DNA of 64,000 nucleotides. Origin: Prochlorococcus sp. AG-409-L18. GTDB lineage: Bacteria > Cyanobacteriota > Cyanobacteriia > PCC-6307 > Cyanobiaceae. The translations under genes and the position numbers were made by a program. The notes beneath the pieces were generated by a model that worked only from the letters and a program-made list of their open reading frames with translations, searched no databases and was not told the origin of the DNA. Of this stretch, positions 38,968 through 49,108 are shown in pieces (position 1 is the first letter of the stretch; each line of letters opens with the position of its first letter). Location: NCBI GenBank assembly GCA_003215535.1, contig QCKG01000005.1, forward strand, positions 40,498 through 104,497, written 5' to 3'.

Positions 38968-39054
38968 TTTGGATCGAATCGGGGGAAGAAGCTGGACATA
39001 CGACATGATCTCTCCCTAGGGAGTCGAAGCAGTCGCATTCCGATTTGATCCAAA
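38968..39054 (-). promoter_or_regulatory. Hairpin immediately upstream of the rplJ start
   Basis: In the rplJ mRNA sense, TTTGGATCAAATCGG (39054-39040) pairs with CCGATTCGATCCAAA (38982-38968), 14 of 15 positions. It encloses a palindrome CTCCCTAGGGAG at 39012-39023. The 3' arm ends 5 bases before the rplJ ATG (38962), where no Shine-Dalgarno is obvious. It could hide the initiation region and serve translational control of the L10-L12 cistrons. The hairpin is seen; the control role is inferred. Confidence 0.6.
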
Positions 39055-39071
39055 AAGGAAAAACCGTTGCT

Positions 39072-39175
39072 TTTGCCTCGGCAGGATTTATACGACAATC
39101 AAAACCCTATTTGGATTAAAGGATTTTCGTTACCTACTATCTTTGGCTGGGCGTATGCCCTTTGGCTTTCGCCAA
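39072..39175 (-). promoter_or_regulatory. L10-type ribosomal protein leader
   Basis: In mRNA sense this region has two short hairpins, GGCGAAAGCC and GGGCATACGCCC, then AGCCAAAGATAGTAGG (about 39146-39131) and, 45 bases on, CCTGCCGAGGC (39085-39075). The AGATAGTAGG / CCTGCCGAGG pair looks like the kink-turn core of known bacterial L10(L8) leaders that bind the L10-L12 complex. It lies between rplA and rplJ, the expected place. The match is by eye. Confidence 0.6.
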
Positions 39176-39198
39176 TTACTAAAGATACAACAAGATGG

Positions 39199-39906
39199 TC
39201 AGGCTTCTTGTTGTATGTCCTGGAGAGCTCCTACATCTATTTCTACGGAAGGCCCCATGGTTGATGTGACATAAAGACTTTTCCAGTAACGACCTTTTGC
39301 TCCGCTGGGCTTATTTCTGTCAATAGTTTCTTGCAAAGTTTTCAAGTTTTCTAGAAGATCGTCTGCAGAAAAACTAGCTTTTCCAAAGCGAACGTGAACT
39401 ATACCGGCTTTGTCAGCGCGGAATTCAAGTTTTCCTGCTTTGAATTCTTTAATTGCCCCAACAATATCACTTGTGACTGTTCCCGCTTTTGGGTTGGGCA
39501 TAAGCCCACGAGGACCTAGAACTCGCCCAAGCTTTGCTACTTTGGGCATCATGTCAGGAGTAGCAATTAGAAGGTCAAAATTCATTTCTCCTTTATTTAT
39601 TTTTTCAACTAGGTCGTCATCTCCCGCTAGCTCTGCACCTGATTCTTTTGCCTCTGTGACTTTCTCACCACGAGTCACAACGGCAATCCTTACACTTTGA
39701 CCTGTTCCTTTAGGCAGAGCAACGGTTGTCCTTAATTGCTGGTCAGTGTATTTAGGATCAATTCCTAAACGAATATGAGCTTCGATAGTCTCATCGAATT
39801 TAGCGTTTGCATTCTCTTTAACGAGATTTAGAGCAGCTAGAGGCTCATAGGCACGTTCCTCAACCTTTGAGGTGAGGGAGGCCATTCTTTTAGAAAGTTT
39901 TGGCAT
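39199..39906 (-). CDS. rplA: 50S ribosomal protein L1
   Basis: A 235-residue protein. It has the L1 pattern: [50 protein letters not shown] (as LIATPDMMP), [15 protein letters not shown], and [21 protein letters not shown]1 binds 23S rRNA at the E-site stalk and represses the rplK-rplA mRNA in many bacteria. It follows rplK by about 73 bases. Confidence 0.97.
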   Translation of the reverse strand: MPKLSKRMASLTSKVEERAYEPLAALNLVKENANAKFDETIEAHIRLGIDPKYTDQQLRTTVALPKGTGQSVRIAVVTRGEKVTEAKESGAELAGDDDLVEKINKGEMNFDLLIATPDMMPKVAKLGRVLGPRGLMPNPKAGTVTSDIVGAIKEFKAGKLEFRADKAGIVHVRFGKASFSADDLLENLKTLQETIDRNKPSGAKGRYWKSLYVTSTMGPSVEIDVGALQDIQQEA

Positions 39907-39979
39907 GAATAATGTGGGGTTCTATCGACAGAATGTCTCCCCCAAGCAGGGTTTACAGAGTTAAAGCTCTAGAAGGATT

Positions 39980-40405
39980 TTATTCCTTGATGGAAACACC
40001 CATATTACGGGCAGTTCCTTCAATTACTCGCATTGCTGATTCAACGCTACTGCAATTGAGATCAGGCAACTTTGTTTTTGCGATTTCCTCGAGCTGTGCT
40101 CGACTAATACTACCGACTTGACCCTTGGCTGATTCACCAGAGCCTTTTTCGATTCCAGCAGCTTTAGTAATGAGAACAGATGCTGGAGGAGTCTTGGTAA
40201 TAAAAGTGAAGCTACGGTCTTCGAAAACCGATATTTCCACTGGAATAACAAAACCTGCCTTGTCTTGAGTTCGGGCGTTGTATTCCTTGCAGAACGCCAT
40301 GATATTGACGCCATGTTGTCCTAAGGCAGGACCTACAGGTGGAGCAGGGTTAGCTTTGCCAGCCTGAAGGGCTAGTTTGATCACAGCTACTACTTTCTTA
40401 GCCAT
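39980..40405 (-). CDS. rplK: 50S ribosomal protein L11
   Basis: A 141-residue protein from ATG 40405 (MAKKVVAV). A start two codons upstream at 40411 (MPMAKK) is possible, but MAKK is the conserved beginning. It shows [22 protein letters not shown] with the thiostrepton-region prolines, [22 protein letters not shown] and [11 protein letters not shown]11 forms the GTPase-associated centre with 23S rRNA. It follows nusG by about 110 bases; this leader may hold the L1 operator, which I could not identify by eye. Confidence 0.96.
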   Translation of the reverse strand: MAKKVVAVIKLALQAGKANPAPPVGPALGQHGVNIMAFCKEYNARTQDKAGFVIPVEISVFEDRSFTFITKTPPASVLITKAAGIEKGSGESAKGQVGSISRAQLEEIAKTKLPDLNCSSVESAMRVIEGTARNMGVSIKE

Positions 40406-40515
40406 CGGCAAGTTGAATTGGACGACTGTGGATTACCTGGCTTTAGAGGACAGGTCGGTTGAGGGCCCAACCTACCTCTTAGGCCGCCCTCCACAGGGAG
40501 ACGGCCGCCATAGAG

Positions 40516-41187
40516 TTAGCTCTGTTTACTGATTTGAGAAAACTCAAGTTCCACGGGAGTCTCCCTGCCAAAGATAGAAAGGAGAGCTTTTAACTTGCTT
40601 CGCTCACCAGAGACTTCAATTACTTCCCCTTGGAAATCCTTAAAAGGCCCTGCTGTGACAATTATTTGATCGCCTTCACTTAAATCTAGCTTTACTACGG
40701 TTTTTTTCTCAGCAGCGCGCTTAAAGATTCGATCAACCTCTTGACGACTAAGTGGCCTGGGTTTGATATGCCCTCTCGCTTTTCCTGTGGCTCTTCGATC
40801 TTCTGCTCCAACAAAATTGATCACATTTGGAGTACTTCTAACAGCCATCATGGTGTCTTCATCAAGAACCATTCGAACTAAAACGTAACCAGGAAAAACT
40901 TTTTCTTCTGTAGATTGACGGCTCCCGTCTTTTTTTAATTTCACTGCGGGAGTTTGGGGAATTTCTATTTCAAGAATTCTATTGCTAACCCCAAGTGTGA
41001 CTGCTCTTTGTTCGAGAGTGGCTTTTACTTTTTTTTCACAGCTAGATGCGACTTGTATCGCATACCATCTAGCGATAGAGGTTTTTGCTACTGAAGGTGG
41101 AGCAATCCCTCCTTCTTCTTCATTTTTAGGGGAAGGGAGATCCAGCACCTCTGATTTGTCTTTAGGTGTGGAATCGAACTCTGACAC
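40516..41187 (-). CDS. nusG: Transcription termination/antitermination factor NusG
   Basis: A 223-residue protein. After an acidic, low-complexity N-terminal extension of about 35 residues it has the NGN domain (RWYAIQVASSCEKKVKATLEQRA, VFPGYVLVRMVLDEDTM, TPNVINFVG) and a C-terminal KOW domain (EGDQIIVTAGPFKDFQGEV). It binds RNA polymerase and couples it to Rho or ribosomes. It lies between secE and rplK, the standard order. Confidence 0.95.
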   Translation of the reverse strand: MSEFDSTPKDKSEVLDLPSPKNEEEGGIAPPSVAKTSIARWYAIQVASSCEKKVKATLEQRAVTLGVSNRILEIEIPQTPAVKLKKDGSRQSTEEKVFPGYVLVRMVLDEDTMMAVRSTPNVINFVGAEDRRATGKARGHIKPRPLSRQEVDRIFKRAAEKKTVVKLDLSEGDQIIVTAGPFKDFQGEVIEVSGERSKLKALLSIFGRETPVELEFSQISKQS

Positions 41188-41241
41188 GGTTTTTGGGGGA
41201 GATGAACGGGGAGTTAATGGACTTGACTCGATTTTATTGTG

Positions 41242-41529
41242 TTAACGGAAAATCTGGGATGCCCCCCAGCCATAAAAGCGACTAACGGCTGCTATAGAAG
41301 CAGCTGATAGGGTCACCATCAAGATCACAGCCACAGATTCGCTAAATAGTTGTTGGCGAGTAGGCCAAACAACCAGTTTTAGCTCGTCCAGGGTAGAGGC
41401 AAGAAACCCATTTTGAGTAGTTGGATCTTCCTTAAGAGAAGAGGTTGAATCTTCCTCAAGAGAAGAGGTTAATTCTTCCTCGGGTGGAGAGGTTGATTCG
41501 TTGGGCTCTTGTGATGTGGGAATTGTCAC
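41242..41529 (-). CDS. secE: Preprotein translocase subunit SecE with repeated acidic N terminus
   Basis: A 95-residue protein. The C-terminal 60 residues are the SecE core: LDELKLVVWPTRQQLFSESVA with the conserved VVWP-R motif, then one transmembrane helix (VAVILMVTLSAASIAAVS). The first 35 residues are acidic and built of an 8-residue repeat, STSPPEEE, LTSSLEED, STSSLKED, encoded by three 24-base tandem repeats. SecE clamps SecY in the thylakoid/plasma membrane translocon. nusG starts 54 bases downstream. Confidence 0.92.
   Translation of the reverse strand: MTIPTSQEPNESTSPPEEELTSSLEEDSTSSLKEDPTTQNGFLASTLDELKLVVWPTRQQLFSESVAVILMVTLSAASIAAVSRFYGWGASQIFR
41425..41496. repeat. Three 24-bp tandem repeats in secE
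   Basis: The units at 41425-41448, 41449-41472 and 41473-41496 share the form ATCTTCCTCAAGAGAAGAGG plus four bases. Units 1 and 2 differ at two positions and unit 3 is more diverged. The unit length keeps the frame and encodes 8 residues in the acidic N terminus of SecE. It could expand or contract without frameshift. Confidence 0.9.
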
Positions 41530-41600
41530 GGGAACTAAAATTTGAGACTTAAGCAGGTACTGAAGAATTTCTACAATGTGACACCTTACTGGATGAATGA

Positions 41601-44403
41601 TTATCCCTTCTCCGCAAGAAATAAGAGTGATCCTGACCCATCATTACTACGTTTAACACGTATTGCCTCAACATCATGAAAATTTTCTTCCAATAACTGA
41701 GTTGCAAGTGGGTTTTCTAATTTTCGTCGAAGGACACGTCGCAAAGGTCGTGCCCCATATTCAGGTTCAAACCCCTCTAATGCAAGAGCTTCTATGACAG
41801 TCTCATCAACTCGAAGTTCCAGACCTTGCTCGAATAAAAGAGACCCTAGTTCTTTTAACTGCAAACGCACAATGTGCTGGAGGTCTTCTGCTTTAAGAGG
41901 TCGAAATCTAATAACTTCATCAATTCTATTTAAGAATTCAGGCCGAAACCTTTGGCCTAGTGCAATGTCAATTTGTATATTTAGGTTCTTTTGAATCAAC
42001 TCCTTTCCGAGATTGTCTTGTTGAGATGGTTTTGCACTATCTAAAATTGCCTTGCTAGCTAGGTTGCTTGTCATGACAATGATCGTGTGACGGAAGTCAA
42101 CTGTTCTTCCCTGAGAATCAGTCAGTCGGCCATCATCTAATACTTGAAGTAGCAGATTTAATACTTCGGGATGTGCTTTTTCTATTTCATCTAGCAGCAA
42201 CACTGCATAAGGCTTTCTTCGGACAGCCTCAGTTAACTGACCACCTTCTTCATAACCAACATATCCTGGGGGGGGCTCCTAATAATCTTGCGACTGCATT
42301 CCTTTCCATAAATTCACTCATGTCAAGACGGATCAGTGCTTCCTCTTCGTCAAAAAGTGATGAGGCAAGTGTTTTTGCTAGTTCGGTTTTGCCAACGCCA
42401 GTTGGACCCAGAAAAAAGAATGAACCTATTGGCCTACTAGGGCTTTTCATTCCTGCTCTTGCACGACGTATGGCTGCAGCCACAGCTTGAACTGCTTCGA
42501 ATTGACCAATTACTTTTTTGCTTAATTCTTTTTCTAGGCCTAACAGTTTCTCCCTTTCCCCAGTTAGTACTCTTTTTATAGGAATACTTGTCCAACGAGC
42601 TACTACATCTGCAATATCTTCCTCTTCAACTTGATCCCTTAACAATGCATTTCCTGAGGCTTTCTCTTCAGCTAATGATTCCTCAAGTTTATACTTTCTT
42701 TGCTGAACTCCATATAACTGGTCATATTGAAGCCTTGCAGCTTCCTCAAGATCTCCAGCTTGTTCAGAATCAACTATTGCATTTTCAAGCTCTTCAATCT
42801 GTTGATATAAGTTTTTCAGCTCTTCGAATTGGGATCGCTCTTGATTCCAACGTGTCCTGAGATTAGAAAGATTTTGCGATAGGAGTGACTTTTGACGTTG
42901 TAAGTTTGAAAGTTCCTTGGCCGAATATTGTTCGGCTGAAAGTAAAGCAAGGTCTAAGCTTCGAAGCTCAGATTCAGCATCTTCAATTATTTGGGGTTTC
43001 GAAGTTACCTCCATTTTCAATTGAGCTGCTGCCTCGTCAATGAGGTCTATGGCTTTATCAGGCAAACAACGATCACTGATATATCTATCTGCTAATCGAT
43101 TTGCCGTAGTTATTGCGGAATCAGTAATTGTCACCCCGTGGTGTAATTCATATCTTCCTTTTAAGCCTCGAAGGATTTCGACGCTTAATTCAAGACTAGG
43201 CTCTTTAATTAAAACTTTTTGAAAACGCCTATTCAGAGCTTGATCCTTTTCAATAGTTCGGCTGTAGTTTTCTGGGGTTGTTGCTCCCATGCAACGTAAA
43301 TCCCCTTTTGCAAGGAAGGGTTTTAGCAAGCTCCCCGCATCAGCATTAGAGCGGTCAGTGCTGACAATAGTATGTAATTCGTCTATGAAAAGCATTACTC
43401 TTTCATCTGGATTACTTGCTTCTGTAAGAACTGCGCGAAACCTTTCTTCGAATTGGCCTCTAAACTTCGCTCCTGCAACTAGTGCTCCTATATCTAAAGA
43501 AATGAGTTTAAGGCCCACTAGATTGTCAGGAACATCACCATTAATAATTCGCTGAGCTAATAATTCGGCGATAGCTGTCTTTCCTACACCCGGTGCGCCT
43601 ATTAGTACAGGATTGTTTTTGCTTCTACGTGATAAGACTTTGATTAAATGTCTGATTTCTGGCTCTCTACCAATGACAGGGTCCAACTTGCCTCCTTTGG
43701 CTGCTTCAGTTAGATCTCGTCCATAGACTTCTAATGCTCTCGGATCTTTTTCAAGAGTTAAAGGAATGCCTCCTTGGGTTGTAGGGGGTTCAGACGTTAA
43801 AGATGGTTGGTCGATGTTTGTAGTTTCTTCTGGAAAAGGTGAGGAGATTTTCCTAGAAGATTCAGGGGCTAAATTTCTTGGCCTAACTATATCCTTTTGT
43901 TCAGGCTTTTGATCCCTCCGCCAATTATTAGGTATAGGTAGACGCCTTAATTCAGCTTCTAGCTTTTCGCTCGGGAGGCCTAATTCTGTGAAGAGTTCAG
44001 TTCCGATTCTTTTGTCTCTACCAAGAGCAATAAGAAGATGAGAAACTTCTATTAGTCGAGAGCCCCAACGATTTCGAAATTGATCTGCTGTCTCTAGTAG
44101 ATCCTCTAAATCCTCACCTATAAATAACTCTTCCCCACGAGACATTGGTTGTTCAGAAAGAAAGCCTTCCAAGCGGTCCAATAGCTCAGATTGATTTATG
44201 GGTAATCCATCAATGAATTTTTTATAATTTCTTTCACTAAAAAGTACTTGCAATAGATGCTCAACATCTAAATGCGGGTGCCTCCATCTGCGAGCTAAGT
44301 CTTGACCTCCTATTAAAAGCCCCCAAGCATCATCACTGAAGCGATCTGGTTCTGTTGTAAGACTCCCTTTGAGGGAATTTTGATATGCGCTTTCAGAAGA
44401 CAT
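41601..44403 (-). pseudogene. clpB: ClpB-type disaggregase gene split by a one-base frameshift
   Basis: Two frames together give a complete Hsp100/ClpB-like protein of about 933 residues. The first (44403-42250) has an N domain (about 22-150), NBD1 with GAPGVGKTA (about 269) and MLFIDELHT, a coiled-coil M domain, and the second Walker A GPTGVGKTE. It stops shortly after RLLGAPP. Removing one C from a run of eight (G8 on the plus strand, 42268-42275) restores GYVGYEEGGQ and joins the second frame, with Walker B VLLLDEIEKAHPE and the D2 C terminus. Either a real inactivation, a slippage site or a sequencing error. The many divergent residues fit the ClpB2-like class. gloA is 5 bases upstream. 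Confidence 0.82.
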
Positions 44404-44408
44404 CGTTT

Positions 44409-44810
44409 TCAGGTTGAAAGATCGCGAGATGCCATATCAATAAGTTCTACCTTGTATCCATCAGGGTCTTCTATAAACGCAATCACAGTGCTTCCGTGTT
44501 TCATCGGTCCTGGCTGTCTAACGATATGACCACCGCTTTGGGAAATGGCTTTACATGTCTTGTAAATGTCTTCTACTCCTAGTGCGATATGGCCGTAACC
44601 GGTTCCAATTTCGTATTGGCTGATGTCCCAATTGTGGGTGAGCTCAAGAACGGTGTTGTCAGTTTCTAATCCATATCCAACAAATGCAAGGGTGAAACGT
44701 CCCGAGGGGTAATCCTTGCGGCGTAAAAGCTTCATCCCAAGATTTTCTGTATAAAACCTGATTGATCTATCTAGATCACCAACTCGGAGCATTGTGTGAA
44801 GCATTTGCAT
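44409..44810 (-). CDS. gloA: Lactoylglutathione lyase (glyoxalase I)
   Basis: A 133-residue single-domain VOC protein. It has [20 protein letters not shown] with the first metal histidine, LELTHNW with glutamate, [14 protein letters not shown] with histidine and VELID with the final glutamate, so all four metal ligands are visible. It converts the methylglyoxal-glutathione hemithioacetal to lactoylglutathione. Its stop is 5 bases before clpB starts, on the same strand. The grxC/gshB pair elsewhere in the window supplies the cofactor. Confidence 0.92.
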   Translation of the reverse strand: MQMLHTMLRVGDLDRSIRFYTENLGMKLLRRKDYPSGRFTLAFVGYGLETDNTVLELTHNWDISQYEIGTGYGHIALGVEDIYKTCKAISQSGGHIVRQPGPMKHGSTVIAFIEDPDGYKVELIDMASRDLST

Positions 44811-44886
44811 ATTTTTTGAGATTGTGAATTGGCGTTATTGCCTTCATTTTGCTCATGGATTGGCCGCTAATGCGTTTTTGAAATAG

Positions 44887-46257
<1,371 letters not shown>

Positions 46258-46293
46258 GAGCTTATAGATTGTTATCTGTTTAGTTAACTCCTG

Positions 46294-47979
46294 TTAGTTG
46301 TTATTTTTTGTAGGGATCTGGCCAATACGTCTTTCTTTACTAATTTTGAGCTGTAATTTAATCCACCCCAAACTAATTGGTAGTGCTGGTGCTAATGGTA
46401 GAAGACCTAATAATGGTTTATCGCTTGCCCCAAGAAGGGCCGCTGTAATTCCAAGACAACCCAATAAAACAGATTGACCTGTAGCTAGTTGAGCATTCAC
46501 TATTTGTCTTAATTGTCTATCAGATTCCCCCATTCTAATTTGTATTTGTAAGTCACCTTGTTCGAGCCTTTCAAGGCTTTCATCTAGCCGTTTTGGTAGC
46601 GCTACAGCCTTACTGCCTATTTCCCCAAATTGACGCCCAAGCTCATTGATTAGCTCGTTTGGGTTGGAAGGGTTGGAATTCATGAGCGGAAGGAGGTATG
46701 GCTTTGCTATGGCCATTAAATTAAAGCTTGGATCGAGACATCGGCCCACACCTTCGAATGTTGTGAGTGCTCTCATAACAAAAATAAGTTCAACAGGGAG
46801 TCGAAAGGGCCTCTCGTAAACCAGGTCATACAAATCTCCTGAAAGCTTCTCAAGGATGTTTGGATTGAAGGGAGGAGTTAATGCTTCTTTGAGCATGACT
46901 CGAACTAGTCGGCGGATTGGGCCTAAATCGATTCCAGATTCTATTAAGCCTGCTGCTTGAAACTCTTTTATTAGCCCAACAGTGTCTTTGATTGCAGCTG
47001 CCCTAATCATGGAGCCTAGCCTTCTGCGCAGACGCTCCGAGATCAATCCCATCATTCCGAAGTCGTAATAAATGAGCGACCCGTTTTTTGAAACTGCAAG
47101 GTTTCCAGGATGTGGGTCCGCATGGAAAAACCCATAGCGAACTAGTTGTTGTAAATAACTGGAAGCTCCTATCTCGGCCACAGCAGATGGGTTGATGCCT
47201 TGTCTTTTGAGCCCTTCAATATCATTGACCTTTATGCCTGGTAGGTAGTCGAGGGTCAGAATTCGACGTGTACTTAGTTCCCATATGACGCCAGGAATTT
47301 GAATATTTGGCTCGTCTAAAAATTGTTGTCGAAACCTTGCTGCATATTGTGCCTCTATACGAAAGTCGAGCTCTTTAAGTAACACTTTTTGGCACTCTTT
47401 AGCCATTCCAACAAAGTCTCTACCTCTGCTCCAGTTTGGATTCCTTTGCATTACAGCAGCGACCTGCTGCATTACTTCTAGGTCAAGTCGGAATAAGCTC
47501 TCAAGCCCTGGGCGCTGAATTTTAAGAACAATTTGACGACCATTTTTTAACTTCGCGCGATGCACTTGGGCAAGTGATGCGGCCCCTAAAGCAGTCGGTT
47601 CAATATCGGTGATCTCTTCGCATCTAGCTCCAAGTTCATTTCTTAGGACAACTTCAGCATCGTTGAAGCTGAAAGGAGGCACTCTGTCTTGCAAGCGTGC
47701 CAGTTCTTTTACCCAGTTTGCTGGTAAGACATCTGGTCTTGCTGAGAGCAATTGCCCAAGTTTGATAAATGCAGACCCAAGACGTAGTAATTCTGTTGTT
47801 AGCCAACGAGCTCGAATATTTTGTCGGGCTTTTTGCTTTGAGTCGGTCCAACCTCCTGGGTAACTCCAGTTTCGTGAGTCCCACCAAAGAACTATTAAGA
47901 GCTTTAGAACTAAAAACCAGATACGAATAGCTCTTAGGCTTTTCCCTAAGGTTTTTAGTATTACTGTCAAATCCATCAA
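46294..47979 (-). CDS. ABC1/UbiB-family atypical kinase
   Basis: A 561-residue protein. It has the family's KxGQ motif in FIKLGQLLSARPDVLP, the Ala-rich loop GAASLAQVHRAKLKNGRQIVLKIQRPG in two parts, and the kinase-like FFHADPHPGNLAV and YYDFGMMG. Two hydrophobic helices at the C terminus (about 500-545) suggest membrane anchoring. ABC1K proteins regulate prenylquinone metabolism; cyanobacteria keep several, often plastoglobule-like or thylakoid linked. Its start overlaps the stop of the small gene upstream by 4 bases, so the two are coupled. Confidence 0.9.
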   Translation of the reverse strand: MMDLTVILKTLGKSLRAIRIWFLVLKLLIVLWWDSRNWSYPGGWTDSKQKARQNIRARWLTTELLRLGSAFIKLGQLLSARPDVLPANWVKELARLQDRVPPFSFNDAEVVLRNELGARCEEITDIEPTALGAASLAQVHRAKLKNGRQIVLKIQRPGLESLFRLDLEVMQQVAAVMQRNPNWSRGRDFVGMAKECQKVLLKELDFRIEAQYAARFRQQFLDEPNIQIPGVIWELSTRRILTLDYLPGIKVNDIEGLKRQGINPSAVAEIGASSYLQQLVRYGFFHADPHPGNLAVSKNGSLIYYDFGMMGLISERLRRRLGSMIRAAAIKDTVGLIKEFQAAGLIESGIDLGPIRRLVRVMLKEALTPPFNPNILEKLSGDLYDLVYERPFRLPVELIFVMRALTTFEGVGRCLDPSFNLMAIAKPYLLPLMNSNPSNPNELINELGRQFGEIGSKAVALPKRLDESLERLEQGDLQIQIRMGESDRQLRQIVNAQLATGQSVLLGCLGITAALLGASDKPLLGLLPLAPALPISLGWIKLQLKISKERRIGQIPTKNNN

Positions 47980-48290
47980 TATTTTGACTCGACTTTGCGG
48001 TTTAGCTGAGCGACTTTTTCTCTAAGACGATCAATTTTTTCAAGTGGAGTCTCGTGATTTGAGAGATCCTGTTTGGGTGTTAAATCTTCCTGATATTGGT
48101 TTGATTCTTTTTCGAGACGCTTAGCTTCTTCAAAAACTTCTTTCTCAAAAAGAATCCATTCTTTCTGAAATTGCTCAGGGATATCCTTTGCCAGAAAATT
48201 GATGTCATCTGCGACTTTAAAAAGTTTTTTTCTTATTCGCCCAGACAGGAGATTAAGAGTAGCCTTTAGTAGGTTTTTTGGAGAACTCAT
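47976..48290 (-). CDS. Small coiled-coil protein coupled to the ABC1 kinase
   Basis: A 104-residue, strongly charged protein. The first part, LLKATLNLLSGRIRKKLFKVADD, is amphipathic and basic. The rest is helical with heptad-like spacing (EVFEEAKRLEKESN, EKIDRLREKVAQLNRKVE), so a coiled coil is likely. I do not recognise the family. The ATGA overlap with the kinase (47976-47979) means both are translated together and it may be a partner or anchor of the kinase. Confidence 0.7.
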   Translation of the reverse strand: MSSPKNLLKATLNLLSGRIRKKLFKVADDINFLAKDIPEQFQKEWILFEKEVFEEAKRLEKESNQYQEDLTPKQDLSNHETPLEKIDRLREKVAQLNRKVESKY

Positions 48291-48337
48291 GGCCTTATTA
48301 AGGAGATACTAGAAAAGGGTATAGAAGGTTATAAACA

Positions 48338-48871
48338 TTAAGGTTGTGGAAGACTATTGAAGAGCTCATCTAATATTTTCTGTGAAAATATTCCATTCCA
48401 GGCAGAATTATTGCTTGAAGGAGTTCCAATCTTACTTTTCTTGGCTTTAGGGTTGTGCTTATTGCTATTAGTTGTTGAGTTTGTTGCATCTTTAATGGTT
48501 TTAATAGGAGGCATAAGCCTTTTCTCTTTGATTTTGGCCCTGGTTGAGAAATCTGGTTTTAACTTTTCTTTTCCCCCCACAGAATCAAACTCTTTTGGTT
48601 TTTTTTCTGCCAATTCAACATTATGAGGCTCTGCATTGAGTTTATGATTGGGTAAAATACCTTTTAGCTTTTCCCCTGGGAAAGGTAGGTCATTTTGAAA
48701 AAGTTGACTCCTAGGCTTTTGCCAGTCACCTTGAAGAATCAAGATTCTTTCAGTAATGCCATATCCAAATGCACAAAAGCTCCCAGCTAAAAGTGGGGCC
48801 ACCCAAGATCGGCCCCTGGTATTGGTCAAGAGACTTTTATGCATTGGTGATGGTGATCCCACTATGGGCAT
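48338..48871 (-). CDS. Unknown single-span membrane protein with basic low-complexity tail
   Basis: A 177-residue protein. One hydrophobic stretch lies near the N terminus (about 23-40, WVAPLLAGSFCAFGYGI). It is followed by a polar region rich in K, N, S and P (NSTTNSNKHNPKAKKSK) and a short conserved-looking end, NGIFSQKILDELFNSLPQP. I do not recognise it. ATG 48844 (MHKSLLTNTRG) is an alternative start. It precedes the coiled-coil and ABC1 kinase genes on the same strand by about 50 bases and may belong with them. Confidence 0.55.
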   Translation of the reverse strand: MPIVGSPSPMHKSLLTNTRGRSWVAPLLAGSFCAFGYGITERILILQGDWQKPRSQLFQNDLPFPGEKLKGILPNHKLNAEPHNVELAEKKPKEFDSVGGKEKLKPDFSTRAKIKEKRLMPPIKTIKDATNSTTNSNKHNPKAKKSKIGTPSSNNSAWNGIFSQKILDELFNSLPQP

Positions 48872-49108
48872 GACAGCGTAGGGAAACTTGGGTTGGTCAG
48901 CTAAGGGGTGTTTTAAAGGATTTTTTGATGAGAAATCTTGTTGGTGACTCTGTTTTGGGATTCATTAACCCTCTAGAAGAGGGACTGTGAACACTTTGGC
49001 AAAGAGAATGTCTTAATAAGTAAAACTGCACATCTAACGTTTTTTCGCTTAGCTTTATATGCTTTTGGAAAGCTAAGACCATTAGTACACCAAGGAGAAG
49101 TTATCCCA

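Noticed and set aside
39067..39264. Forward 65-codon ORF between rplJ and rplA
   Set aside because: It lies antisense to the L10 leader and the end of rplA; the leader structure explains this sequence better.
48897..49082. Reverse 61-codon ORF upstream of the TrxB-like gene
   Set aside because: Low-complexity composition, no ribosome site, and it covers the promoter region of the forward gene.
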